Part shown: positions 26,601 through 35,446 of the stretch, one piece after another
Position numbering within the stretch: position 1 is the first letter of the stretch
How the letters are laid out: every line of letters starts with the position of its first letter
NCBI GenBank assembly: GCA_934120635.1
Contig: CAKOUR010000001.1
Location: 62,001 to 126,000, forward strand
DNA: 64,000 nucleotides
Reading direction: 5' to 3'
Origin: an uncultured Bacilli bacterium
GTDB taxonomy: Bacteria > Bacillota_I > Bacilli_A > RF39 > UBA660
Notes under the pieces: generated by a model
What the model saw: the letters and a program-made list of their open reading frames with translations, nothing else
What the model was told of the DNA's origin: nothing
Databases searched by the model: none
Program-made: the position numbers and the translations under genes

Positions 26601-28387
26601 TTATTGGCGGAGGGTTTGATGTAATTTACTTAATTGCCCAAAAACTTGTAAAACACTCTAACGATGAAGGATTCTTAGTAGGAAGTCGTGGTAGTGTTGG
26701 TTCTTCCTTCGTTGCAACCATGATGGGAATAACAGAAGTAAATCCACTGCCAGCCCATTATCGTTGCCCAAAATGCTTCCACAGTATTTTTGAAGATGAT
26801 AAAGGCGAAGCCCTAGGAGCAACTTACTCCTCTGGTTTTGATTTACCAGATAAAATGTGTCCAAAATGTGGAACAAGACTAATTAAAGATGGACAGGATA
26901 TGCCATTCGCAACCTTCTTAGGATTTAATGCTGATAAAGTTCCTGATATTGACTTAAACTTCTCTGATTTAAACCAAGCCAGTGCGCATAATTATACCAA
27001 AGTACTATTCGGTGTTGATAACGTTTATCGTGCTGGAACAATTGGAACAGTAGCCGAAAAAACGGCTTTCGGTTACGTCAAAGGTTTCTGCGAAGACCGA
27101 GATATAAAAATGCGTAGTGCTGAAATTGAAAGAATTGCTGAAGGCTGTACTGGCGTAAAAAGAACAACTGGACAACACCCAGGAGGAATCGTCGTTATCC
27201 CTGGATATATGGATGTCTTTGATTTTACTCCATTCCAGTTCCCTGCCGATGATCCAACAAGTGCTTGGAGAACTACTCACTTTGATTATCACGCCATCGA
27301 CCAAGATGTTTTAAAACTAGATATTCTAGGACATACCGACCCAACTCAACTTCGTCTAATTCAAAATATAAGAGGTATCCCTGTTGTTGATGATGTTCCT
27401 CTAGATGATAAAGATACTATGGGAATATTCTTATCACCAGCACCACTTGGCGTAACTTCAGAACAAATCATGTGTGAAACAGGAACACTTGGTATCCCGG
27501 AATTTGGAACTCCTTTTACAATAGGAATGTTAGTTGACACAAAACCAACTACTTTTGCTGAATTAATCAAAATATCAGGACTATCTCACGGAACAGATGT
27601 ATGGCTAGGAAATGCTCAAGAATTAATTAGACAAGGAACCGTACCATTTAAAGAAGTAATTGGATGTCGTGATGATATTATGGTTTATTTAATGTATAAT
27701 GGAGTAGAACCATTAAAAGCCTTCAAAATTATGGAATTTGTTCGTAAAGGAAAAGCTTCAAAAGATCCAGAAACTTGGAAAAAACACGTTGAAACAATGG
27801 AAAAAGCAGGTATTGAACCTTGGTTCATTGATTCCTGCCGAAAAATAAAATACATGTTCCCAAAAGCCCATGCCGCAGCATATGTTATTAGTGCTTTTCG
27901 TATTGCTTACTATAAAGTTCATTATCCAGCAATCTATTATGCAACATACTTTTCAACTAGATTAGATGACTTTGAAATTACTACAATGATGAAAGGCTAT
28001 ACCTCTATAAAATCAAGAATTATTGAAATTAATAACAAAGGATATGACGTAACGAATAAAGAAACATCATTATTAGAAACATTAAAACTATCCCTTGAAG
28101 CAACAGCTAGAGGAATCATCTTTGGTAACCTAGATTTAATGAAAAGTGATGCTAAGAATTTCCAAATAGCAGATGATGGAATCACTCTAATTCCACCATT
28201 TCGAGTAATCGATGGCCTAGGTGGAACCGTTGCGCAAAGTATTCAAGAAGAAGCCAAAAAACATGATTTTATTTCTATTGAAGATTTTCAAAAGCGTTGC
28301 CATGTCTCAACAACTTTAGTAGATAAAATGCGTACAATGAATCTATTTGGTGACTTACCAGAATCAAGTCAATTAAGTTTATTTTAA
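23636..28387 (+). CDS. polC: DNA polymerase III subunit alpha, PolC type
   Basis: 1583 residues, longer than Bacillus subtilis PolC (about 1437). Order: N-terminal domain; OB fold (about 220-310); PHP domain starting at VELHAHTMMSQMDGVID (324); DEDDh proofreading exonuclease inserted in PHP, with FDTETTGFNP (461), HNAKFDKNM and HHRADYDAE; rest of PHP; polymerase core with a zinc finger CPKCFHS/CPKCGTRL near 1044-1082; catalytic PDIDLNFSD near 1103; and a C-terminal helix-hairpin-helix and beta-binding region. This is the replicative polymerase of low-GC Firmicutes, acting with DnaB (encoded at 41534). The ATG follows AAGAGGTG. Gene stands alone between terminators. Confidence 0.98.
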   Translation: MEKKMEVFLNQIGINEDYLTYFEESNVEEVKVSKETNRFHFFIKVKQPLPYQVYQDLFTSLKEAFHHEIKLTLVSSENAYQEINPYIKEIIKEYANVSMRYNVFLDREAKINEEKVEYPVYNKIEELNLKNIERELINKLKEYGFANIDFNIILEEHKDQELLDRINQEKDTSAMKNIPTPKTPSSEKESVAPQSQEKKSFYRPKKSTEVTKIKDLLYETDNVNIEVQIFGVDLFEAKSGYKIFTLKVTDFSDSMYAKIFTKDEEEFKRLKDLLKAGSWYSMYGRVKEDNFANNELVFMTRFRDVTPIDAKLDWVRTDKSPEKRVELHAHTMMSQMDGVIDEIKLVKTAIKWGHRAIAITDHDGCQAFPHVFNEVTGYNKKVLSPYKDKLKELKQNYQDKIDAEDVCGAKLVEEEIHKTEEEMKKAPTFKALYGTELEMSDDTLDLVVNPTDADIYRSTYVIFDTETTGFNPGLHDSMIEIGAVKMKDGALIESFDELINPGVLIDSEITELTGITNNMVKDCPNEEEVTKKFKEWIGDLPLVAHNAKFDKNMLEMAYHKYNLGKLKNPILDTMVISQIINKDLKRHNLTALTKNYGITFEENDGDGEKHHHRADYDAEFTGYVFFKMLKQFDKNTIKTLKDLTTLPTEKEINRWNREKHVNIIARSRVGLKNMFKLISYGATTYLVKSARVPRHLINEHREDLLIGSGCYNGEIFNTALTRCEDDLKEVMKFYDYIEVQPPSNYTHLVARHDINTMEEVKYALEKIVKCAREIGKTIVATSDAHTLNKEDKIYREIIVHQNVPGKGRHPLARYLNQEGYKTIPDQYLRTTDEMLEEFAFLGEDIAHEIVIENTNKIADLCGEYEVIIDTGGIPFSPKIDNSIATVIDLVYTKAASWYGSPLPYNIEERIAKELYGDSVLDSIKYLMKEENTVKEEDFEKESFQRLHDTIFKGDDEVRRVVGEKIQRTSDTELSEEELKKQVSKNLGGIIGGGFDVIYLIAQKLVKHSNDEGFLVGSRGSVGSSFVATMMGITEVNPLPAHYRCPKCFHSIFEDDKGEALGATYSSGFDLPDKMCPKCGTRLIKDGQDMPFATFLGFNADKVPDIDLNFSDLNQASAHNYTKVLFGVDNVYRAGTIGTVAEKTAFGYVKGFCEDRDIKMRSAEIERIAEGCTGVKRTTGQHPGGIVVIPGYMDVFDFTPFQFPADDPTSAWRTTHFDYHAIDQDVLKLDILGHTDPTQLRLIQNIRGIPVVDDVPLDDKDTMGIFLSPAPLGVTSEQIMCETGTLGIPEFGTPFTIGMLVDTKPTTFAELIKISGLSHGTDVWLGNAQELIRQGTVPFKEVIGCRDDIMVYLMYNGVEPLKAFKIMEFVRKGKASKDPETWKKHVETMEKAGIEPWFIDSCRKIKYMFPKAHAAAYVISAFRIAYYKVHYPAIYYATYFSTRLDDFEITTMMKGYTSIKSRIIEINNKGYDVTNKETSLLETLKLSLEATARGIIFGNLDLMKSDAKNFQIADDGITLIPPFRVIDGLGGTVAQSIQEEAKKHDFISIEDFQKRCHVSTTLVDKMRTMNLFGDLPESSQLSLF

Positions 28388-28416
28388 AAGGAAAATACTT
28401 ACATTTATTTTTGATG

Positions 28417-28450
28417 AGATAACCATATCATTTTGGTTATCTTATTTTTT
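28417..28450 (+). terminator. Terminator of polC
   Basis: AGATAACC / GGTTATCT stem followed by TATTTTTT. AAAATACTTA (about 28392) and TAAGTATTTT (about 28559) flank it at a distance. Confidence 0.75.
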
Positions 28451-28601
28451 AATTAAAATTATTAAATTCTTACATTTGCTATTTAGATGGTAAAGTAATA
28501 ATAGGCAATAAAAAGAAATAATAAACGGTTCTTTAATCTAAATAACTTCCAAGAAAAATAAGTATTTTACCTCTAAAAAACAAACAATGGTTCGTATAAG
28601 T

Positions 28602-28630
28602 TTGACAATTATGTTAAATTATGTTATGAT
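28602..28630 (+). promoter_or_regulatory. Promoter of the GH73-like gene
   Basis: TTGACA, 17-base spacer, TATGAT with TG at the extended position; the best consensus -35 in this part of the window. Confidence 0.8.
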
Positions 28631-28663
28631 ATAACTCGCTTGCCAAAAATGGAGGTATAAAAT

Positions 28664-29383
28664 ATGTTTAAAAAGAAAGTATTAGTAGTATTATTAAGTA
28701 CTTCACTACTATTCTTAGTCACACTATTATTTGATGGTGGCACAAAACAACATAATATGTTCACTAGAATGGTTACATTATCTGATACTAAAGCAGAAAA
28801 AGGGCAAATAGATAATGATTTAAAGGTAATCGAAGTGGATACCAAAACGCAAGAAGAAACGAAAGTAGAAGATACAACTCTTAAAGAGGATAATAATACT
28901 AGTACTGTAACAAATACTACAAATGAAGTACAACAAACTGAACAACCACAACAAGAAACAGTAGTGCAGCAGGAAGCAGTATATGAAGGATTAACCTTAG
29001 ACGAATTAGCAAGCAAACTCGATCGTTCATTTAAAAATGAATTATCCGGAAAAGGTTATTTATATGCTTCATATTCTTTAGAAAAAGGAGTAGATCCTTA
29101 TTTAGCTGCTGCAATATCATTAGAAGAAACAGGTTGTAACTGGAATTGTAGCAATTTAGTTAAGTCTTGTAATAATGTAGGAGGCATGAAAGGATCTGGT
29201 TGTGGAAGCTATGGATACTTTAATACACTAGATGATGGAATTAGAGCATTCATTGACAATATTAGTAGAAACTATGTAGCTTATGGACTAACCACAGCAG
29301 ATACCATGAATCCCAAATATGCGGAAAACCCAGCATGGGCTGGTAATGTAAATCGTTATATTACTAGAATTCGTAATAACTAG
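28664..29383 (+). CDS. Membrane-anchored or secreted glucosaminidase-like (GH73-type) protein
   Basis: 239 residues. A basic start and a hydrophobic stretch (residues 5-22) act as signal or anchor. A Thr/Glu/Gln-rich linker (about 45-105) follows. The C-terminal 130 residues match the lysozyme-like glucosaminidase fold: YSLEKGVDPYLAAAISLEETGCNWN with candidate catalytic Glu 154/155, then NNVGGMKG and a Cys-rich GSGCGSYGYF, and a final helix ending RYITRIRNN. Cysteines may be paired outside the cell. It probably trims peptidoglycan during growth or division. Single gene with strong promoter and terminator. Confidence 0.75.
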   Translation: MFKKKVLVVLLSTSLLFLVTLLFDGGTKQHNMFTRMVTLSDTKAEKGQIDNDLKVIEVDTKTQEETKVEDTTLKEDNNTSTVTNTTNEVQQTEQPQQETVVQQEAVYEGLTLDELASKLDRSFKNELSGKGYLYASYSLEKGVDPYLAAAISLEETGCNWNCSNLVKSCNNVGGMKGSGCGSYGYFNTLDDGIRAFIDNISRNYVAYGLTTADTMNPKYAENPAWAGNVNRYITRIRNN

Positions 29384-29415
29384 GAAAAATCAGGTAGTAT
29401 TTTTCCTTTTTTTTT
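29383..29415 (+). terminator. Terminator of the GH73-like gene
   Basis: GGAAAAAT / ATTTTTCC stem followed by nine T. Confidence 0.9.
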
Positions 29416-29448
29416 GGTATAATTTTACTTGAAAGTTAGGTGATAGAA

Positions 29449-30486
29449 TTGGCAACTTATAGAAAAGGACAAGACTTTAGCAAAAATGAAGAAATTAATT
29501 TAGGAGACTATACAATTTCTTTTGATAATATAAGGGAAGAAGAAAATTTAAGAATTATTTTTATGGGAACTCCATCATTTGCTATACCAGCACTTAAAGG
29601 ACTAATTGAAAATTATGAAGTAGTAATGGTTGTATGTCAACCAGACCGAAAGAAAAATAGACATGGAGAAGTAATTTATCCAGAGGTAAAAAAAGTAGCC
29701 CTAGAATATGAAATTCCTATCTATCAACCAGAAAGTATTAAAGATAATTACGAAAAAGTATTAGACTGTAAACCAGATATGATTGTAACATGTGCATATG
29801 GACAATTCATTCCAAAAGAAATCATTAACTACCCAAAATATGGATGTATCAATATTCATGGTTCACTTCTTCCTAAATACAGAGGAGGAGCCCCTATCCA
29901 TTGGGCGATGATGAATGGTGATAAAGAAACTGGAATTACTATCATGAAAACAACTTTAAAAATGGATGCTGGGGATATCATTAAACAAAAAAGTACTTTT
30001 ATCAAAGAAGATGAAAATTTAGAAACTTTATATGAAAGACTATCTTACCTAGGAAGAGACTTATTACTAGAAACCATTCCTACTATTTTAAATCAAACCG
30101 CCACTTATACTAAACAAGATGAAAATAAAGTAACCTTTGCCCTAAATGTTACGAAAGAAGAAATGAAAATAGATTTTAATAAAAAAGTAATAGAAGTTTA
30201 TAATCAAATTAGAGGATTAAGTCCAAATCCTGGAGCATATGCCTTCTTAGAAGGAAAAAGAGTAAAAATTTATCAAGCATTAATATCAGATAAAACCTTC
30301 AAAGGTGATCCTGGAAAAATTGTAAATATAGATGAAGAAAGTATTTCTGTAATGTGTCAAGATGGAGCAATTAAATTAATCGATATTGGTATAGAAGGAA
30401 AAAAGAGATGTTTAGTAAAAGATTATTTACATGGTATTCATGGAAAAAAATTATTAGGTAAGGTGTTTAATAATGAAAAAGAATAA
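29449..30486 (+). CDS. fmt: Methionyl-tRNA formyltransferase with N-terminal extension
   Basis: 345 residues. The catalytic domain has RIIFMGTPSFAIP, CQPDRKKNRHG, INIHGSLLPKYRGGAPIHWAMMNGD (Asn/His of the formyl-THF site) and TTLKMDAGDI; the C-terminal tRNA-binding domain has RGLSPNPGAYAF. It formylates initiator Met-tRNA. Fmt proteins normally begin almost at the RIIFMGTP strand; here about 36 residues precede it (MATYRKGQDFSKNEEINLGD and on), with no start codon nearer. TTG at 29449 is chosen because TTAGGTGAT precedes it at good distance; GTG 29440 lies in that site. It overlaps the next gene by 14 bases. Confidence 0.93.
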   Translation: MATYRKGQDFSKNEEINLGDYTISFDNIREEENLRIIFMGTPSFAIPALKGLIENYEVVMVVCQPDRKKNRHGEVIYPEVKKVALEYEIPIYQPESIKDNYEKVLDCKPDMIVTCAYGQFIPKEIINYPKYGCINIHGSLLPKYRGGAPIHWAMMNGDKETGITIMKTTLKMDAGDIIKQKSTFIKEDENLETLYERLSYLGRDLLLETIPTILNQTATYTKQDENKVTFALNVTKEEMKIDFNKKVIEVYNQIRGLSPNPGAYAFLEGKRVKIYQALISDKTFKGDPGKIVNIDEESISVMCQDGAIKLIDIGIEGKKRCLVKDYLHGIHGKKLLGKVFNNEKE

Positions 30487-31369
30487 AGAAGAGAATTTAA
30501 GTGAAAAAGAATTAAATAAAGAAAAATTAACTAATGAACAAGAAGCAGAAAATCAAACCTTCAAAGAAAAATATAAAAATGATCCAAAGTATAAAGCTAA
30601 AGTTCAATTAATAGGATATGGATTGTTCATCTTATTTTTAATTGTATATTTAAATATAGCAAGTATGGGGGCAAAAAATACAAAACTAAGTAATACAACG
30701 ACTAAAAATAATGATAATATTCCCACTAAAGAAAATAATAACATAGAAACTAAAACGGATAAAGAATTAGGACAATGGCTAAAAGACATTGGAACTAATT
30801 ATGAATATGATGTTGTTGTTTCTTCAAAAAGTAAAAATGACAATGGAGAAGAGGCAAATACCCAAACTCACTATTGGGGAAAAAATTATCAAAATAAAAT
30901 GATAATTAATAAAGAAGCAAACGGATTAACAACTTACTTCCTTAAAGAAGATAATAACTACTATCTAAATGAATTAGATAATTATACTTTATCGAAAAAA
31001 GAAGCAGTTTATTCAGAAATAGATGAAGATATTATCGAATTTGATATGCTTAATCTCTTATTAAAAAATGCCAGTTTAGATCATGTAACCAATTACTCTA
31101 GTGGAAAAAAAGAATATGAATATCATTTAAAGATAAGAGATATCATCAAAACTTATCAAGAAGATACAGAAATTTCTTTTGAAATTGTAATTGAAGATAA
31201 TGTAGTTACAGTAGAAGTAGATTATGCTCCTATGATTAATATTGTAGAACAAGTAAAAAAACAAGAAGAATATAAAGTTACTTATCTTTACAAAAATATA
31301 GGAAAGATAGAAGAATTCTCTGGAATAGAAAAAGATACTAAAACAGGAGAAACAACAAATGGAGAATAA
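30473..31369 (+). CDS. Hypothetical membrane protein, 298 residues
   Basis: The first 40 residues are strongly charged (Lys/Glu-rich) and cytosolic, followed by one transmembrane helix (about 46-66, GYGLFILFLIVYLNIASMG), then a Ser/Thr/Asn linker and an extracellular domain of about 200 residues with beta-strand-rich segments (YEYDVVVSSKSKN, THYWGKNYQNKMIIN, YEYHLKIRDI). The layout resembles anchored outside-facing proteins of unknown function. Not recognised. It overlaps fmt by 14 bases and the SDR gene by 11, so it is firmly inside the fmt operon. Confidence 0.7.
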   Translation: MKKNKEENLSEKELNKEKLTNEQEAENQTFKEKYKNDPKYKAKVQLIGYGLFILFLIVYLNIASMGAKNTKLSNTTTKNNDNIPTKENNNIETKTDKELGQWLKDIGTNYEYDVVVSSKSKNDNGEEANTQTHYWGKNYQNKMIINKEANGLTTYFLKEDNNYYLNELDNYTLSKKEAVYSEIDEDIIEFDMLNLLLKNASLDHVTNYSSGKKEYEYHLKIRDIIKTYQEDTEISFEIVIEDNVVTVEVDYAPMINIVEQVKKQEEYKVTYLYKNIGKIEEFSGIEKDTKTGETTNGE

Positions 31370-32087
31370 AGTTGTCTTAGTAACAGGAGCAAGTTCAGGA
31401 ATAGGTTCAGCAACGGCAAAATTATTTGCTAAAAATCATTATAATATCGTTCTTCAATATCATCAAAATGAAGAAAAAGCCCAAAAATTAGCAGAAGAAA
31501 TTACTTCTACTTATCAAGTTAAAGTATTAAAAATTAAAGTAGATATTACGAAAGAAGAAGATATTCTAAGAATGAAAGAAGAAATCAAAAATACTTCACT
31601 AAAATTAACGGGAATTATTAATAATGCTGCAATTGCTATAGATACATTACCAGAAGATAAAACAGTTGCTGATTTTAAAAAAGTAGTAAGTACAAATTTA
31701 ATAGGTCCTTTTATGACTTATAAATATCTTGCTAGTTTAATGGATAAAGGCTTTATTATTAATATTGGTAGTACTAATGGAATAGATTCCTATTATCCAT
31801 ATAGTATGGATTATGATGCTTCAAAAGCAGGACTACATATTTTAACAAAAGATATGGCAGTTGATTTAGGCCCAAATATTAGAGTAAATGCCGTAGCACC
31901 AGGATGGGTAGAAACCCCAATGAACGAAAGTTTAACTAAAGAATATAAACAAGAAGAAATCAAAAAAATCATAATGAATCGCTTTGCAACCCCAGAAGAA
32001 ATTGCAGAAGTAATTTATTTTTTAGCAAGTGATAAAGCAAGTTATATCAATGGAGCAGTAATTGTTGTTGACGGTGGTAGAAAGTAA
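31359..32087 (+). CDS. SDR-family oxidoreductase (FabG-like)
   Basis: 242 residues, classic short-chain dehydrogenase. Rossmann TGASSGIG at residues 9-16, NNAAIA of the core, the Ser in NIGSTNGID, the YDASK catalytic Tyr-Lys, and VAPGWVETPM are in place; it ends VDGGRK as in 3-oxoacyl-ACP reductases. Substrate cannot be told from the sequence; no other fatty-acid synthesis gene is in the window, so FabG is only one possibility. The start overlaps the upstream gene by 11 bases and asnB follows 9 bases after the stop. Confidence 0.88.
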   Translation: MENKVVLVTGASSGIGSATAKLFAKNHYNIVLQYHQNEEKAQKLAEEITSTYQVKVLKIKVDITKEEDILRMKEEIKNTSLKLTGIINNAAIAIDTLPEDKTVADFKKVVSTNLIGPFMTYKYLASLMDKGFIINIGSTNGIDSYYPYSMDYDASKAGLHILTKDMAVDLGPNIRVNAVAPGWVETPMNESLTKEYKQEEIKKIIMNRFATPEEIAEVIYFLASDKASYINGAVIVVDGGRK

Positions 32088-32096
32088 GGGATAGAT

Positions 32097-33920
32097 ATGT
32101 GTGGAATAAATGGAATAGTAAGTAAAATCAAAAAAAAAGAAGAACTCATTCATAAAATGAATGATAGAATACTACATCGTGGTCCTAATGCCGAAGGAGT
32201 TTACGTTGATGAAAAATTAGCACTAGGTCAAAGAAGATTATCAATTATAGATTTAGCAGGAGGAAACCAACCAATATATAATGAAGATAAAAGCATTTTA
32301 GTAATGTACAATGGAGAAATCTATAATTATCAAGAATTAAAAAAAGAACTAAAAAATCATAAATTTAAAACCAACAGTGATACAGAAGTATTAGTACATG
32401 GCTATGAAGAATGGGGATATGATTTATTAAAGAAATTAAGAGGAATGTTTGCTTTTTGCATTTATGATAAAAATAAAAATGAATTATTTATTGCTAGAGA
32501 TCATTTTGGAATAAAACCTCTTTATTATTATCAAAACAAAGAAGGATTTCTCTTCGCTTCAGAAATCAAAAGCTTCTTAGAAATCCCATTTTTTCATAAA
32601 GAATTAAATAAAGAAATGTTAGGAGCATACTTAACCTTTAGCTTTACCCCAGGAGAAAAAACTTTTTTCAAAGATGTCTATAAATTAGAACCAGGTCACT
32701 ATATGATTTATAATCTTAATACTAACAAAAAAAAGATAAATAAGTATTTTAAATTAGAATTCTCCAAAACAGATAAAAGTTATGATGAAGTAGTAAATGA
32801 AATTAGTACTACCATGAAAGATAGTGTAAAACATCATTTAATCAGTGATGTTGAAGTAGGATCGTTCCTATCTAGTGGAATAGATTCTTCCTATCTTGTT
32901 AGTTTAGCAAGACCAGACAAAACTTACACAGTTGGCTACGAAAATAAAAAATATAGTGAAATTGAGTATGCAAAAGACTTAACCAATCGTCTTGGAATTA
33001 CCAATATTTCTGATAAAATTAGCAAACAAGAATACATGAAAGCAATCTCTGATGTTTACTATCACATGGATGAACCAACAACTGATGCTTGTTCTATTGC
33101 AGTATATTTTTTATCTAAATTAGCAAGCAAAGATGTAAAAGTAGTATTATCAGGAGAAGGTGCTGATGAATTTTTTGGAGGATATAACAGCTATGACGAC
33201 CATCCTTATACCAAACTTCCTTTATGGATTAGAAAAAGCGTAGCAGCAGTTTGTAAAATCTTACCCAAAAATAAATATACCAGATATTTAATTCGAAGAG
33301 GAAAATCATTAGAAGAATCATACGTAAGTATTAATAGAAATTTTTATGATGACGAATTAAATGATATCTTAAATTTTAAAGATTACTTAAAAAATAAAGA
33401 CATTGTTAAAAATACTTACCAAGAATACAAAGATGAAAATGAATTAAATAAAAAGCTAGCCATAGATATTCGTTATTGGTTAAGTGATAATATTTTATTA
33501 ATTGTAGATAAGATGACTATGGCCTTTTCAATAGAGTCCCGTGTTCCTTTTACGGATATAGATGTCTTTAAAGTAGCATCAACTTTACCAAAAGAATATA
33601 AAGTAAAAGATAAAACAACCAAAGTAGCATTAAGAGAAGCCGCCAAAAAAGATATTCCAAATGAAAGTTATAAAAAGAAAAAATTAGGTTTTCCCGTTCC
33701 TATTCGTGAATGGATTAAAGAAGATGATTTTTATCAAGAAATCAAAAATACTTTCTCTCTTGAAATAGCAGATGAATTATTCCAAAAGAAAAATATTATG
33801 AAACTACTAGAAGATCATAAAAATGGGGTAAAAGATAATTATCGAAAGATTTGGGCAATATATAGTTTCTTAAAATGGTATGAAGTATTCTTTTTAGAAG
33901 AAAATACTTCCAAAGAATAA
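32097..33920 (+). CDS. asnB: Asparagine synthetase (glutamine-hydrolysing)
   Basis: 607 residues, normal length. Cys2 (MCGINGIV) is the glutaminase nucleophile, RILHRGPNAEG and MYNGEIYNY belong to the class II amidotransferase domain, and the synthetase domain has the PP-loop-type SSGIDSSYL near residue 258, GEGADEFFGGY, and SIESRVPFTD. It makes asparagine from aspartate, glutamine and ATP in the cytosol. The start ATG must be used to free Cys2. Last gene of the fmt operon; no clear terminator follows. Confidence 0.96.
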   Translation: MCGINGIVSKIKKKEELIHKMNDRILHRGPNAEGVYVDEKLALGQRRLSIIDLAGGNQPIYNEDKSILVMYNGEIYNYQELKKELKNHKFKTNSDTEVLVHGYEEWGYDLLKKLRGMFAFCIYDKNKNELFIARDHFGIKPLYYYQNKEGFLFASEIKSFLEIPFFHKELNKEMLGAYLTFSFTPGEKTFFKDVYKLEPGHYMIYNLNTNKKKINKYFKLEFSKTDKSYDEVVNEISTTMKDSVKHHLISDVEVGSFLSSGIDSSYLVSLARPDKTYTVGYENKKYSEIEYAKDLTNRLGITNISDKISKQEYMKAISDVYYHMDEPTTDACSIAVYFLSKLASKDVKVVLSGEGADEFFGGYNSYDDHPYTKLPLWIRKSVAAVCKILPKNKYTRYLIRRGKSLEESYVSINRNFYDDELNDILNFKDYLKNKDIVKNTYQEYKDENELNKKLAIDIRYWLSDNILLIVDKMTMAFSIESRVPFTDIDVFKVASTLPKEYKVKDKTTKVALREAAKKDIPNESYKKKKLGFPVPIREWIKEDDFYQEIKNTFSLEIADELFQKKNIMKLLEDHKNGVKDNYRKIWAIYSFLKWYEVFFLEENTSKE

Positions 33921-34000
33921 ACCATCATTAAAGCCTAAAATGAACAATTAGAGTTAACCAAGATAAAGTTAAAAATAAGTATTTTAATAAAGGAGAATAT

Positions 34001-34807
34001 ATGACAAAATTTATTCAAAGTGAAAAATTCTTTATGCCAATTATCTATATTGGCTTTGGAATAATTATTTATTTAATTATTGCCAAAATTATTGATGACT
34101 TAAGCAAAATAAATATTAAACACGTAGTTGGCAAAGGAAACGGTGTAGATAAAAGGAAAAAAACCGTAATCAACTTATTTAAAAATATTATAAAGTATAT
34201 CATTGCAATTATTGTTATTGTTCTAATACTAAACTTATACGGCGTTAATACTACTAGTATAATAGCATCTATCGGAGTAGCAGGTGCCGTAATAGGTCTT
34301 GCTTTTCAAGATATTATCAAAGATTTTTTAGCAGGAATATTTATTATCTTTGATAATGCTTATGCCGTTGGAGATTGGGTAGAAATAAACGGATTTAAAG
34401 GAGAAGTAATCTCTCTAGGATTAAAAACGACTAAAGTAAAAGCCTATACAGGAGAAGTCATGATACTATCTAATTCTTCTTTTAATAAAGTAGTAAATTA
34501 TAATTTAAATCATACTAAATTAATATTAACTTTACCCGTAGCTTATAATACCAAAATAGAGGATTTAGAAAATATCCTAAATGGATTAAAAGAAGAAATT
34601 GTAAAAAAGAAATATGTCTATTCAATGGAATTACTTGGAGTAGATGAATTTGCAAGTAGTAGCATAAATTATGCAATCATGATTGACTGTGCAGCAATGA
34701 AACATGTAGGAATAAAAAGGGAAGTATTAAAATTAATTAAAGTCACTTTTGACAAAGAAGGAATAGAAATTCCTTATCAAAAAATTGATATCAATATAGA
34801 AAAGTAG
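34001..34807 (+). CDS. Small-conductance mechanosensitive channel MscS family
   Basis: 268 residues. Three hydrophobic helices, the third with the Gly/Ala-rich pore-lining sequence IIASIGVAGAVIGLAFQDIIKDFLAGIFI, then the beta domain FDNAYAVGDWVEINGFKGEV. This is the MscS core with YkuT-like length. It opens on hypo-osmotic shock and sits in the cytoplasmic membrane. AAAGGAG precedes the ATG. A motif AAGTATTTTA lies about 20 bases upstream. The HD-protein gene starts 10 bases downstream, so they may be co-transcribed. Confidence 0.93.
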   Translation: MTKFIQSEKFFMPIIYIGFGIIIYLIIAKIIDDLSKINIKHVVGKGNGVDKRKKTVINLFKNIIKYIIAIIVIVLILNLYGVNTTSIIASIGVAGAVIGLAFQDIIKDFLAGIFIIFDNAYAVGDWVEINGFKGEVISLGLKTTKVKAYTGEVMILSNSSFNKVVNYNLNHTKLILTLPVAYNTKIEDLENILNGLKEEIVKKKYVYSMELLGVDEFASSSINYAIMIDCAAMKHVGIKREVLKLIKVTFDKEGIEIPYQKIDINIEK

Positions 34808-34817
34808 TGAGGTAAAA

Positions 34818-35408
34818 ATGAGAAAAACAGAAAAAGTAGAAATATTTAAAACAGAAATAAATTATGTAAAAGATGCCGAAAGAAGAAAAGACTTAAAAAC
34901 ATTAATTGGATTATTACCAGACTATTTCTTTGAAATACCAGCATCATCTACTGGAAAATATCACCCATCATTTTCGTTAGGAGAAAAAGGATTAGTACGC
35001 CATACTAAAGCCGCTGTTAGAATTGGATATGAACTTTTAAATAACAATACAGTAGGTGCTAAATTTGATAGTAAGGATAAAGATTTAATTATTATTGCCT
35101 TAACCCTACATGATGGATTAAAAAGTGGAATAGAACATAGTAAATATACAAAATTTGATCATCCATTATTAATATCAAAGTTAATTATGGAAAATAAAGA
35201 TAAATTATCTATGGAAGTTGATGATATTAGAAAAGTTTGCACAATGATAGAATCTCATATGGGAGAATGGACATACGATAATTATCAAAAAAAAGAAGTC
35301 TTGCCAAAACCTAGAACATCTGAACAAAGATTTGTTCACATGTGTGACTTCTTAGCCAGTAGAAAATTTTTAGATATTAAATTTGAAAACAATGAAATTG
35401 TAGAATAA
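34818..35408 (+). CDS. HD-domain phosphohydrolase-like protein
   Basis: 196 residues, cytosolic. RHTKAAVRIGYELL gives the first His, ALTLHDGLKSG the HD pair, FDHPLL and IESHMGEW the further histidines, and HMCDFLASRKFL the last Asp, so all ligands of an HD metal site are visible. The substrate is unknown; nucleotide or cyclic-nucleotide hydrolysis is typical. It lies 10 bases after the MscS gene with a GTGAGGT site and converges on the YqfQ-like gene. Confidence 0.78.
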   Translation: MRKTEKVEIFKTEINYVKDAERRKDLKTLIGLLPDYFFEIPASSTGKYHPSFSLGEKGLVRHTKAAVRIGYELLNNNTVGAKFDSKDKDLIIIALTLHDGLKSGIEHSKYTKFDHPLLISKLIMENKDKLSMEVDDIRKVCTMIESHMGEWTYDNYQKKEVLPKPRTSEQRFVHMCDFLASRKFLDIKFENNEIVE

Positions 35409-35419
35409 AAAATTCTTCA

Positions 35420-35435
35420 TTGTAAGTACTTACAA
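35420..35435. repeat. Perfect 16-bp palindrome between convergent genes
   Basis: TTGTAAGTACTTACAA, centred between the HD gene and the minus-strand YqfQ-like gene. There is no loop and no T tract, so it is not a standard terminator. Confidence 0.7.
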
Positions 35436-35446
35436 AAGGATTTAAA

